Shown one piece after another: positions 8,829-17,137 of a stretch of DNA of 64,000 bases. A program made the position numbers and the translations under genes. The notes under the pieces are model-generated. The model worked only from the letters and a program-made list of their open reading frames with translations, was not told the DNA's origin and made no database searches. The stretch is from Algoriphagus lutimaris (lineage in GTDB: Bacteria > Bacteroidota > Bacteroidia > Cytophagales > Cyclobacteriaceae): positions 372,001 to 436,000 of the forward strand of contig NZ_JAFIDJ010000001.1 of assembly GCF_017051705.1 (NCBI RefSeq), in the 5' to 3' direction. The number at the start of each line of letters is the position of its first letter. The stretch's first letter is position 1.

Positions 8829-10031
8829 ATGAATTATTTACATCTAATAGGTCGAAAGAAAGATCTTTTTTCAAATGAAATAAAGTCCTTTGATTCTTTT
8901 TTTTCGAAGCAAATATCACAGTCTAAATTCCTAGTATTAGGGGGTGCTGGTTCTATTGGCCAAGCTGTTTCAAAAGAGATTTTTAAACGAAATCCAAAGA
9001 AACTTCACATTGTTGATATTAGTGAAAATAATCTCGTAGAGCTCGTAAGAGATATTAGGAGTTCTTATGGATATATCGAGGGTGATTTTAAAACTTTTGC
9101 TTTAGATATTGGATCTAATATTTATGATGCATTTTGGAATTCGGACGGAGATTATGACTATGTGTTAAATCTTTCAGCTCTAAAACATGTAAGGAGCGAA
9201 AAGGATTCATTCACATTAATGCGGATGGTTGAGGTGAATATATTGAATACCCTAAAAACCGCTAGACAAGCAAAAGAAAACGGAATAAAAAAATATTTCT
9301 GCGTGTCTACGGACAAGGCAGCAAACCCAGTTAATATGATGGGGGCCTCAAAGCGCATAATGGAGTTTTTCCTAATGCGTGAGAGTAAGGACATTTCCAT
9401 ATCTACAGCAAGGTTTGCAAATGTCGCTTTTTCTGACGGATCATTATTGCATGGGTTCAATCTACGAATTCAAAAAAAACAACCCATCGTAGCCCCAAAC
9501 GACATTAAGCGGTATTTTGTCACTCCTCAGGAGTCTGGAGAGCTTTGTTTGATGTCCTGTCTTCTTGGAGATAATAGGGATATCTTTTTCCCTAAGTTAA
9601 GTGAAGATCTGCACCTTATTACATTTGCAGAAATAGCAGTAAATTATCTTAAAGGATTGGGTTACGAACCTTTTATCTGCGATTCAGAAGAACGGGCTCG
9701 TCAATTTTTCAAAATGGAAAACCAATTGCTGAAGGAGAATAGAAACTATTGGCCATGTTATTTCTCTAAAAGTGACACCACAGGCGAAAAAGATTTTGAG
9801 GAGTTTTTTATGGAAGGTGAGACTTTGGATATGGAGCGGTTCGAGAATCTAGGTATAGTAAAAAGCAATCTCTCTTTTAAAGAAGAAAAGCTAGATGGCT
9901 TTCTTTCATCTATTGACACCCTTATTGAAAGCAAGCAATGGACAAAAACTGACCTTGTCGATTTATTTCGCAGCCTATTACCTTCTTTTCAGCATAAGGA
10001 AACAGGTAAATATTTAGACGCTAAAATGTAA
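8829..10031 (+). CDS. legB: NDP-GlcNAc 4,6-dehydratase (LegB type)
   Basis: A 400-residue SDR dehydratase, predicted first step from NDP-GlcNAc towards legionaminic acid: formation of the 4-keto-6-deoxy sugar. The nucleotide motif GGAGSIGQAV is near residue 38. Asp-Ile and LSALKHVRSEKD follow, then the active-site segment STDKAANPVNMMGASK, with the Asp-Lys pair and Met/Lys typical of CapD/FlaA1-type dehydratases. The C-terminal tail (LLPSFQHKETGKYLD) is characteristic of LegB-type proteins in my recollection. It is followed after 2 bases by a LegC-type aminotransferase. PtmE downstream suggests the donor may be GDP-GlcNAc, as in Campylobacter. UDP-GlcNAc dehydratase activity for another pathway is the alternative. 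Confidence 0.85.
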   Translation: MNYLHLIGRKKDLFSNEIKSFDSFFSKQISQSKFLVLGGAGSIGQAVSKEIFKRNPKKLHIVDISENNLVELVRDIRSSYGYIEGDFKTFALDIGSNIYDAFWNSDGDYDYVLNLSALKHVRSEKDSFTLMRMVEVNILNTLKTARQAKENGIKKYFCVSTDKAANPVNMMGASKRIMEFFLMRESKDISISTARFANVAFSDGSLLHGFNLRIQKKQPIVAPNDIKRYFVTPQESGELCLMSCLLGDNRDIFFPKLSEDLHLITFAEIAVNYLKGLGYEPFICDSEERARQFFKMENQLLKENRNYWPCYFSKSDTTGEKDFEEFFMEGETLDMERFENLGIVKSNLSFKEEKLDGFLSSIDTLIESKQWTKTDLVDLFRSLLPSFQHKETGKYLDAKM

Positions 10032-10033
10032 AT

Positions 10034-11173
10034 ATGGTCTTCAAAGAAACCATTCAGTTTATTCAGGATAAATTCAATACCAAAGACTTTATTCCACTTC
10101 ATGTCCCCCATTTTAATGGGAATGAGCGCAAATATGTATTGGATACTTTGGATTCTACCTTTGTTTCTTCAGTAGGGGCTTATGTGGATAGAGGGGAGGC
10201 CATGATGACCGAGATCAGTCAGACCAAAGGCGCTGTGGCGGTTGTCAATGGGACTGCTGGATTACAAGTTGCGCTTCAGTTGGTTGGTGTAAAACCTGGA
10301 GAGGAGGTTCTTACCCAAGCTCTAACATTTGTGGCAACAACCAATGCCATCCAATACAATGGGGCTCAGCCGATTTTTTTGGATGTAGATTATGATACTA
10401 TGGGACTTTCTCCCAAATCAGTTTTGGATTTTCTTGAAGAATTTGGGGAACGACGAGACAAAGGGACATTCAATAAGAAATCAGGAAAAAGAATAGCAGC
10501 ATGTTTACCTATGCATACTTTTGGTTTCCCCGTTCATTTGGAAGAACTTTTAGCAGTATGTAAGGATTGGAATATTCCAATAGTAGAGGATGCGGCAGAA
10601 TCCTTAGGTAGTTCTTATAAAGGAAAACCTACAGGTTCATTTGGGAAGGTTGGTGTGTTCTCCTTTAATGGAAACAAAATAGTGACTTCTGGTGGGGGAG
10701 GTATGATAGTAACCAATGATGAAAAATTAGGCAAGTTAGGGAAGCATTTGACTACAACGGCTAAAATCCCTCATGCCTTTGAATATTTTCATGATCAAAC
10801 GGGATATAATTTTAGGATGCCTAATTTGAATGCCGCATTACTTTGTGCACAGTTAGAGCAATTAAGAAGCTTTTTGGAAAACAAGAGAAAATTAGCAGGG
10901 GATTATGCTGAGTTTTTTGAAAATCAAGGAATTACTTTTCGAAAGGAATTAGAAAACACAAAGGCTAATTATTGGCTAATGTGTGTGGAGATGGAAAATT
11001 TGGAGCATCGTAATAGTTTTTTGGAAGTTACGAATGGTTCCAAAGTAATGACAAGGCCTATTTGGCAATTGATGTTTAGGTTACCTATGTATGCACATTG
11101 CCAGCGAGATGCCCAGACTAATGCGGAGTTTTTGGAGCAAAGAATCGTCAATATTCCAAGTAGTGCCATCTAA
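10034..11173 (+). CDS. legC: LegC-type PLP aminotransferase
   Basis: A 379-residue DegT/DnrJ/EryC1-family aminotransferase, predicted to transfer an amino group to C4 of the LegB product. PLP-fold motifs are NGTAGLQVALQL (near residue 74), FVATTNAIQYNGAQPIFLDV, VEDAAESLGS and FSFNGNKIVTSGGGG, with Lys215 the expected Schiff-base lysine. The ending NIPSS is usual for LegC-like enzymes. It lies 2 bases after legB and 110 bases before legI; that gap contains a perfect palindrome TTCTCTAGAGAA at 11234-11245 of unknown role. Assignment to C4 amination rests on the surrounding pathway genes. Confidence 0.88.
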   Translation: MVFKETIQFIQDKFNTKDFIPLHVPHFNGNERKYVLDTLDSTFVSSVGAYVDRGEAMMTEISQTKGAVAVVNGTAGLQVALQLVGVKPGEEVLTQALTFVATTNAIQYNGAQPIFLDVDYDTMGLSPKSVLDFLEEFGERRDKGTFNKKSGKRIAACLPMHTFGFPVHLEELLAVCKDWNIPIVEDAAESLGSSYKGKPTGSFGKVGVFSFNGNKIVTSGGGGMIVTNDEKLGKLGKHLTTTAKIPHAFEYFHDQTGYNFRMPNLNAALLCAQLEQLRSFLENKRKLAGDYAEFFENQGITFRKELENTKANYWLMCVEMENLEHRNSFLEVTNGSKVMTRPIWQLMFRLPMYAHCQRDAQTNAEFLEQRIVNIPSSAI

Positions 11174-11283
11174 ATTCAATGAATTTATATTTCAAAGATA
11201 ATCTTCTAGTGGTCGAAATGAGAAAGAAAGTAGTTCTCTAGAGAATTTGTCATGCAGGAGAAAGCAATTCGATATTCTTGCTA

Positions 11284-12321
11284 ATGACTAGTAAAATGAA
11301 AAGAAATAAAGTTTTAATTATTGCAGAAGCCGGTGTAAATCACAATGGAGATTTGGCACTTGCAAAAAGGCTGATCGATGTGGCTGTAGTAGCCGGAGTT
11401 GATTTGGTGAAATTCCAAACTTTTAAAGCTGAAGATTTAGTTTCCAAAGAAGCCAAACAAGCGGACTATCAAAAGAAAAATATAGGTGAAGGTTCTGATT
11501 CACAATTTGAAATGCTAAAAAGGCTGGAGCTATCAGAAGAGGATCATCTAGAACTTGTAAATTATTGTGAAGAAAAGGGAATCGAATTCTTTTCAACAGC
11601 TTTTGATGTCAAAGGATTGGAATACCTAAACTCACTTGGTTTTTCTAGATTTAAAGTTCCCAGCGGAGAAATCACCAATTATCCTTACCTCAAAAAAATT
11701 TCGGAATTTGGTAAGCCAGTTATCCTTTCAACAGGGATGGCAGACTTAGTGGAAATAAAGGCCGCTTTATTAGTATTAGAAGAGGGTATTGCAAAAGAAA
11801 ATATTACAGTTTTGCACTGCAATACAGAATATCCCACGCCAATGGAGGATGTCAACCTAAAGGCTATGAACACTATTGCAAAAGAATGTGATGTAGAAGT
11901 GGGATACTCGGACCATACCTTGGGAATAGAAGTACCTATAGCAGCAGTAGCCATGGGCGCGGTGGTCATAGAAAAGCATTTCACACTAGATCGATCCCTA
12001 CCGGGGCCTGATCATGCGGCATCTTTGGAGCCTGATGAACTAAAAGCTATGGTTCAGGCGATTAGAAATATCGAAAAAGCTATTTCTGGTAATGGAATAA
12101 AGGCACCTAGTAAAAGTGAGTTGAAAAATAGAACAATTGCAAGGAAAAGCCTCCATTTAATAAATAACCTTGTACCAGGGCATATTTTGGTTAAGGAAGA
12201 TTTGGTTGCACTTCGACCTGGTGATGGAATCTCACCAATGATAATTAATGAAGTACTGGGAAAGGAAATAAACCAAAACCTTGATAAAGGTGCTAAACTG
12301 CTAAAAGAACACTTAAAGTGA
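11284..12321 (+). CDS. legI: N,N'-diacetyllegionaminate synthase (NeuB family)
   Basis: About 345 residues. NeuB-family synthase condensing phosphoenolpyruvate with 2,4-diacetamido-2,4,6-trideoxymannose to form legionaminate. The TIM barrel starts at IIAEAGVNHNGD; further motifs are VKFQTF, FSTAFD, KVPSGE, STGMA, LHCNTEYPTP, GYSDHT and EKHFTLD. The C-terminal SAF/antifreeze-like domain (ARKSLHL, LVALRPGDGISP) closes over the active site in this family. Start: first ATG at 11284; a further ATG at 11296 is also plausible, and neither has an SD. The stop overlaps the GTG start of legG. Legionaminate rather than Neu5Ac specificity is inferred from LegB, LegC and PtmE next to it. Confidence 0.9.
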   Translation: MTSKMKRNKVLIIAEAGVNHNGDLALAKRLIDVAVVAGVDLVKFQTFKAEDLVSKEAKQADYQKKNIGEGSDSQFEMLKRLELSEEDHLELVNYCEEKGIEFFSTAFDVKGLEYLNSLGFSRFKVPSGEITNYPYLKKISEFGKPVILSTGMADLVEIKAALLVLEEGIAKENITVLHCNTEYPTPMEDVNLKAMNTIAKECDVEVGYSDHTLGIEVPIAAVAMGAVVIEKHFTLDRSLPGPDHAASLEPDELKAMVQAIRNIEKAISGNGIKAPSKSELKNRTIARKSLHLINNLVPGHILVKEDLVALRPGDGISPMIINEVLGKEINQNLDKGAKLLKEHLK

Positions 12322-13442
12322 TTAGAGTTGGATTATTGACAAGTTCTCGAGCTGATTATGGGATTTATCTGCCTTTAATGAAGGCATTGAAGGCAGATAA
12401 AGAAATTGACCTTAAAATTATTGTTTTTGGTACTCATTTATCCAAATTCCACGGATATACGCTTAATCAAATATTGGCTGATGGTTTTGTCCCTTTTGGA
12501 AGTGTGGAGTCAATGTTAATTGGAGATACACCGAATGCTATATCGACCAGTTATGCCCTTACTGCTTTGAAGTTTTCTGATTTTTGGAAGGAAAACCAGA
12601 AAGAATTTGACATTGTTTTTTCTTTGGGAGATCGATTTGAAATGGCGGCGGCAGTTGCGGCCTCCCTGCCGTTTCAATTGAAAATAGCGCACATTCATGG
12701 AGGTGAAACGACTTTGGGGGCTATAGATAATATTTATAGGCACTCCATTTCACTTTCAAGTTATTTTCATTTTGTTTCGGCAGATCCTTTCAAAAGCAGG
12801 CTCATTCAACTGTTGGGATTAGAAGATCCAAGAATCTTTAATGTTGGGTCCCTAAGTTTGGAGAATTTGGCAAATATGCCTCTTCTTTCTGTTTGGGAGT
12901 TTAAGGATAAATGGGATATAGACCTAAATCAAGATACTCTATTAGTGACTATACATCCGGAAACAGTGGCATTTGAATTTAACGATAGATATTGTAACGA
13001 AGTAGCAATTGCTCTAGAAAGTCTAGCCCATCATTTTCAAATTGTAATCACAATGCCTAATGCAGATACTTCAGGAATGATTTTTAGGAATGCTTTTGAA
13101 AAGCTAGTTGAAAAAAACAAGAATATTAAGGCTATAGAAAACTTCGGAACACAATCTTACTTTACCTGCATGAAGTATTCTAAACTGATCATTGGGAATT
13201 CTTCAAGTGGGATAGTGGAAGCAGCTACTTTTAATAAATATGTTTTGAATATTGGAGATAGACAAAAAGGAAGATTGTCCGGAGAGAATGTGATTCAATT
13301 GCCATTTGAATCCGTAAAGATTATTGAGCAGGCGAAGTATTATTCTAAAATAGAATACCAAGGTTCAAATATTTATTTCCAACCAAACCCATCAGAAAAA
13401 ATAATAGGAGTCCTAAAAGATCAATATGCAAACTTTTCATAA
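12318..13442 (+). CDS. legG: Hydrolysing 2-epimerase, NeuC/LegG type
   Basis: A 374-residue UDP-GlcNAc-2-epimerase-family protein. In the legionaminate pathway the step is NDP release plus C2 inversion of the NDP-2,4-diacetamido sugar. It starts at GTG overlapping the legI stop (GTGA), a sign of translational coupling. GT-B-like epimerase motifs: LLTSSRADYGIYLPLM at the N-terminus, SLGDRFEMAAA, HIHGGETTLGAIDNIYRH, TIHPETV and IIGNSSSGIVEA, with NIGDRQKGR binding the nucleotide in the family. It overlaps the following gene by 17 bases. A plain UDP-GlcNAc 2-epimerase (NeuC) is the alternative; a second NeuC-like gene lies at 61946. Confidence 0.88.
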   Translation: MIRVGLLTSSRADYGIYLPLMKALKADKEIDLKIIVFGTHLSKFHGYTLNQILADGFVPFGSVESMLIGDTPNAISTSYALTALKFSDFWKENQKEFDIVFSLGDRFEMAAAVAASLPFQLKIAHIHGGETTLGAIDNIYRHSISLSSYFHFVSADPFKSRLIQLLGLEDPRIFNVGSLSLENLANMPLLSVWEFKDKWDIDLNQDTLLVTIHPETVAFEFNDRYCNEVAIALESLAHHFQIVITMPNADTSGMIFRNAFEKLVEKNKNIKAIENFGTQSYFTCMKYSKLIIGNSSSGIVEAATFNKYVLNIGDRQKGRLSGENVIQLPFESVKIIEQAKYYSKIEYQGSNIYFQPNPSEKIIGVLKDQYANFS

Positions 13443-14472
13443 GCATATATTAAATATTAATTCTTCAGTCAAAGAAGCTTTAAAACAATTAGATTCTTTG
13501 GCATCAGATGCCATTTTGTTTTTGGTAGATGGAGAAAGTAAATTATTGGGATCTCTAACAGATGGAGATTTGAGAAGGGGCTTTATCAGAGGGTTGGATT
13601 TTGAGAGTCATCTTACTGAATTTATTCAGGCCAATCCAAAATATATACAACAAGGGAAATATGATTTGAATGAGATCATCGAGTTAAGGAAAAAGCATTT
13701 TTCTGTTTTTCCAGTAGTCAATGCTCAGATGCAGATTATTAATGTGGTCAATTTTAAGCATCAAAAGTCTTATTTGCCTATTGATGTCATGATTATGGCT
13801 GGGGGAAGAGGAGAGCGACTTAAGCCACTTACTGATCATACCCCAAAACCTTTATTAAAAATAGGGGATAAACCTATCATTGAGCACAATATTGACAGAT
13901 TAGTTTCCTATGGTGTAGATGATATTTGGCTTTCAGTCAGGTATCTGGGAGATCAGTTAGTGGATTATTTTGGAGATGGATCGAAGAAAGGAATCCGAAT
14001 TAAATATGTAAGGGAAGAGGAGCCGCTAGGAACTGCAGGAGCACTTGGTCTCGTGAAGGATTTTGTTCATGATGATGTATTAATGATGAACTCGGATCTG
14101 TTAACCAACATTGATTTTGAAGACTTCTATATGTTCTTTGAAAGAGAAAAGGCAGATTTTGCCGTAGCCTGTATCTCTTTTCAAATCAATGTTCCCTATG
14201 CTGTTATGGAAACTGAAAACAAAAGAGTCATTGGATTGAAAGAAAAGCCAACTTATACTCATTATTCAAATGGAGGTATCTATTTGATGAAAAAGGAAAT
14301 AATCGATCAATTCCCAAAGGAGAAACATTACAATGCAACTGATTTGATGGAATCATTAATTTCCCAAGGCAAAAAAGTGGTTGCATACCCTCTGGTAGGG
14401 TATTGGTTAGATATTGGCAAACACGATGATTATAAGAAAGCGCAGCAGGATTTTAATCAGATTAAATTTTGA
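13426..14472 (+). CDS. ptmE: Sugar-1-phosphate nucleotidyltransferase with N-terminal CBS region (PtmE type)
   Basis: A 348-residue protein. Residues 1-115 form a CBS-like region (LVDGESKLLGSLTDGDLRRG). Residues about 120-348 are a nucleotidyltransferase: MAGGRGERLKPLTDHTPKPL with the nucleotide-binding Gly-rich loop, YVREEEPLGTAGAL, MMNSDLL and GYWLDIGKHDDY. This CBS-plus-transferase layout within a legionaminic-acid cluster is that of Campylobacter PtmE, which makes GDP-GlcN for a GDP-sugar route. Whether it uses GTP here is inferred. It overlaps legG by 17 bases and its TGA overlaps the TTG start of legF. Confidence 0.85.
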   Translation: MQTFHKHILNINSSVKEALKQLDSLASDAILFLVDGESKLLGSLTDGDLRRGFIRGLDFESHLTEFIQANPKYIQQGKYDLNEIIELRKKHFSVFPVVNAQMQIINVVNFKHQKSYLPIDVMIMAGGRGERLKPLTDHTPKPLLKIGDKPIIEHNIDRLVSYGVDDIWLSVRYLGDQLVDYFGDGSKKGIRIKYVREEEPLGTAGALGLVKDFVHDDVLMMNSDLLTNIDFEDFYMFFEREKADFAVACISFQINVPYAVMETENKRVIGLKEKPTYTHYSNGGIYLMKKEIIDQFPKEKHYNATDLMESLISQGKKVVAYPLVGYWLDIGKHDDYKKAQQDFNQIKF

Positions 14473-15167
14473 AACCATTAGTAGTTATTCCTGCCAGAGG
14501 GGGATCAAAAGGAGTACCTCGAAAAAATATCAAACTCCTGGGAGGAAAGCCGTTGATTCAATATACCATCGATGCGGCAAGGAAAGTCTTTCCTGATGAA
14601 GTTATTTGTGTATCCACAGATGATGAGGAAATTAGAGAAATAGTGAAATCATTGGGGTTACAAGTTCCATTCCTTCGGCCTGCGGAATTAGCTACTGATA
14701 ACACAGGCACCCATGAGGTTTTGTTACATGCCGTTGATTTTTATGAAAATTCCAATTATCAACCTGACGTTTTGATTCTTTTACAGCCTACTTCACCTTT
14801 CAGAACAGATGCCCATATCAAGGAAGCACTCGAGCGTTTTGATAAGTCTTGTGAAATGTTAGTATCAGTAAAAGAGACGAAGTCAAACCCTTATTATGTT
14901 TTGAGAGAGGAGAATGAAGCGGGTTGGCTAGTCAAATCCAAGGAAGGGGATTTTATTAGAAGGCAGGACTGTCCTAAAGTTTATGAGCTGAATGGAGCGA
15001 TATATATAATCCATGTAGATTCATTAAAATTAAAACCAATTCAAGATTTTAAGAAGGTGAGGAAGTATGAAATGGATGAGTTGAGTTCTCATGATATAGA
15101 CAATATCATGGATTTTTCTTTGGCAGAAATGATTTTGCATCAAAAAACGAAGCCCCAAAATTCTTAA
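14469..15167 (+). CDS. legF: CMP-legionaminate synthase (NeuA/LegF type)
   Basis: A 232-residue cytidylyltransferase that activates a nonulosonic acid with CTP to its CMP form, the transferase donor. The N-terminal signature IPARGGSKGVPRKNIK gives the family; STDDEEI, LLQPTSPFR and ELNGAIYI follow. It starts at a TTG whose last bases overlap the ptmE stop (TTGA); no ATG lies nearby in frame, so the non-ATG start is well supported. It closes the five-gene overlapped block legI-legG-ptmE-legF plus the acyltransferase 3 bases on. A paralogue is at 63100. Confidence 0.9.
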   Translation: MKPLVVIPARGGSKGVPRKNIKLLGGKPLIQYTIDAARKVFPDEVICVSTDDEEIREIVKSLGLQVPFLRPAELATDNTGTHEVLLHAVDFYENSNYQPDVLILLQPTSPFRTDAHIKEALERFDKSCEMLVSVKETKSNPYYVLREENEAGWLVKSKEGDFIRRQDCPKVYELNGAIYIIHVDSLKLKPIQDFKKVRKYEMDELSSHDIDNIMDFSLAEMILHQKTKPQNS

Positions 15168-15170
15168 CCA

Positions 15171-15695
15171 ATGTCGTTGTTCAAATTTTTACTTCATCAT
15201 TATAGAGCTTTTTGGAAAAAACTTCGAATTAGTCAAAACACCAAAAAGGCTAAAAAAGCTCTAGGTGGCTATGGGAATTCATTGAAAGTTAATTACAAAT
15301 GCGTTTTTAATGAAAATGTGTTTTTAGGAAACAACTGTCATTTTAATGGAATTGAAATCCCAAAAGGTGGAATTGTGAAGATTGGAGATAATTTTCATTC
15401 AGGTAAGTGCTGTATGATTTTATCAAAGTACCATAATTATGAAGGGGAAAAAGTCCCTTATGATAATACCTACATTGTCAAAAATGTTACCATAGAAGAT
15501 AACGTTTGGTTAGGGAATAATGTAATAATTTTAGGTGGAGTCACTATTGGAGAAGGTGCAATTATTCAAGCAGGAGCTGTAGTGGTTAGTGATATACCCG
15601 CCTGCGGAATTGCTGGAGGAAATCCTGCAAAAGTATTTAAGGAAAGGGACAAAGAACACTATTTTAAGCTTAAGAGAGAGGGGAAATTTCATTAA
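15171..15695 (+). CDS. Hexapeptide-repeat acyltransferase
   Basis: A 174-residue left-handed beta-helix acyltransferase. Imperfect hexapeptide turns run from about residue 50 (VFLGNN, VKIGDN) to residue 160 (VWLGNNVIILGGVTIGEGAII, then AGAVVVSD and GGNPAKVFK). An insertion with LSKYHNYEG carries the likely catalytic His. It resembles WbbJ/maltose-O-acetyltransferase-type enzymes that acetylate surface sugars. It starts 3 bases after legF. It may O-acetylate the glycan, or supply the N-acetylation of the legionaminate pathway, although the NeuD/PglD-like gene at 18572 fits the latter better. Confidence 0.82.
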   Translation: MSLFKFLLHHYRAFWKKLRISQNTKKAKKALGGYGNSLKVNYKCVFNENVFLGNNCHFNGIEIPKGGIVKIGDNFHSGKCCMILSKYHNYEGEKVPYDNTYIVKNVTIEDNVWLGNNVIILGGVTIGEGAIIQAGAVVVSDIPACGIAGGNPAKVFKERDKEHYFKLKREGKFH

Positions 15696-15730
15696 AATTT
15701 ATTTTTCTTAAGTAAGTCTAAGGTCTTTTT

Positions 15731-17137
15731 ATGTTCAAAAAATTATTTAGCCATACAGTTATTTATGGCTTTGCCCCTCAAATACCGAAAGTAGCTCAGC
15801 TTTTTATTTTGCCTGTAATTACCAGGGATTTAACAGAAGTTGATTTCGGGGTGGCAGGTATTCTTACGGCTTACACAAGTAGTATTGCAGTATTGGCATT
15901 TCTAGGGCTTCGAGTAATCTTAGTCAATACTTTTTATAAATCACCTAATCACTATAAGTGGGCTTGGAGGCAGATTTATGGGTTTTTAACCTTATGGAAT
16001 TTTGTGTATGCCCTACTATTGGGGTTTTTGATTTATTGGATTATCCCAGAGGAAGCTCATGATAATAGGTGGTTGATCATGTTACTAAATGTTGCCCCCT
16101 TGGTCTTATTCGGACCAATTGGAATCATTGGAACAACCTATTTTCAATTAAAGCAGAAACCATTACAAATAGGATTAAGGACTGCTTTATTTGGCATATT
16201 GACAGTCTTTTTGAACCTTTATTTTATTTCATTTCTGAAATTGGGCTATATGGGCTGGTTTTGGTCAAATTTAATAGCGACGGTTCTTTCTAATGCTTCC
16301 TACTATTATCCAATTAATTTTAAGCTCGGATTAAATCCAATTTTCAATTTCAAATGGAGGCTTATTAAGCAGTCCCTCAAGGTCAGTTTACCAACTGTAC
16401 CACATTTTTATTCTTCCTATTTACTGAACTCCTCAGATAAAGTGGTAATGGATTTATTCGGAGTAGGTGTAGATAAAATAGGAAAGTATAATGCAGCTTA
16501 TACAGTTGGGAATATTTTTCAGCAATTAGGAATGGCAGCAGGATATGCCATAGGGCCTATGATGATGCAGAAATTCAGGGAAGGAAAAGATTTAGTAGCT
16601 AGAAATTTAATATTTGGATTGCAATTCGCCTTTTTTGTCCTAACATTTTTGGTGAGTATTTGGCTTAAAGAGCTTTTTTCTTTTTTGTTAAAAAGCCCAG
16701 GATTGGATGAAATGTATTCATTGGGTATTATAATAATAATGGGTTATAATTATCGCCCTATGTACATGGGGTCTAGTAATAAATTATTTTTTGTAGAAAA
16801 GACCAATATTATATGGAAAGTTACTTTTGTTGCCGGACTAATTAATGTGATTTTTAATTCAGTTTTTATCCCTTATTATGGATTTGAAGTTGCTGCATAC
16901 ACTACTTTTATTTCATTAATGTTTATGGGGTATATTGGTTTTTTAATTCCTTCAGTAAAAGCAGAGAATCCTGTTAATTACCATCCTTTTAAATGGTTGG
17001 TTTTGACTTTTGTATTGACCTTTGGAGCTTATTTCATCGTTGATTTTCCTTTACAAATAAAAATAGTTATCACACTGGTTGTAATTGGAGTTTCAATCAT
17101 TTCTGGCTTCATGTTCAAAAAAAGATTTGAACAATGA
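15731..17137 (+). CDS. wzx: Polysaccharide flippase (Wzx, MOP superfamily)
   Basis: A 468-residue polytopic membrane protein with about 12 hydrophobic segments and the N-terminal pattern of Wzx flippases (GFAPQIPKVAQLFILPVITR, then DLTEVDFG). A mid-protein region SSDKVVMDLFGVGVDKIGKY matches the part of these flippases that precedes TM7. It would move the undecaprenyl-linked repeat unit of locus 1 across the inner membrane. The next gene overlaps by 4 bases (ATGA). It is one of two lipid-linked-glycan export candidates; the other is the ABC protein at 32480. Confidence 0.9.
   Translation: MFKKLFSHTVIYGFAPQIPKVAQLFILPVITRDLTEVDFGVAGILTAYTSSIAVLAFLGLRVILVNTFYKSPNHYKWAWRQIYGFLTLWNFVYALLLGFLIYWIIPEEAHDNRWLIMLLNVAPLVLFGPIGIIGTTYFQLKQKPLQIGLRTALFGILTVFLNLYFISFLKLGYMGWFWSNLIATVLSNASYYYPINFKLGLNPIFNFKWRLIKQSLKVSLPTVPHFYSSYLLNSSDKVVMDLFGVGVDKIGKYNAAYTVGNIFQQLGMAAGYAIGPMMMQKFREGKDLVARNLIFGLQFAFFVLTFLVSIWLKELFSFLLKSPGLDEMYSLGIIIIMGYNYRPMYMGSSNKLFFVEKTNIIWKVTFVAGLINVIFNSVFIPYYGFEVAAYTTFISLMFMGYIGFLIPSVKAENPVNYHPFKWLVLTFVLTFGAYFIVDFPLQIKIVITLVVIGVSIISGFMFKKRFEQ

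Noticed and set aside
11234-11245. Palindrome TTCTCTAGAGAA between legC and legI as an operator
   Set aside because: A single 12-base palindrome with no second copy seen and no promoter elements around it; too little to call regulatory.
14414-14596. Short + frame across the ptmE-legF junction
   Set aside because: Overlaps two genes with strong family motifs in other frames.
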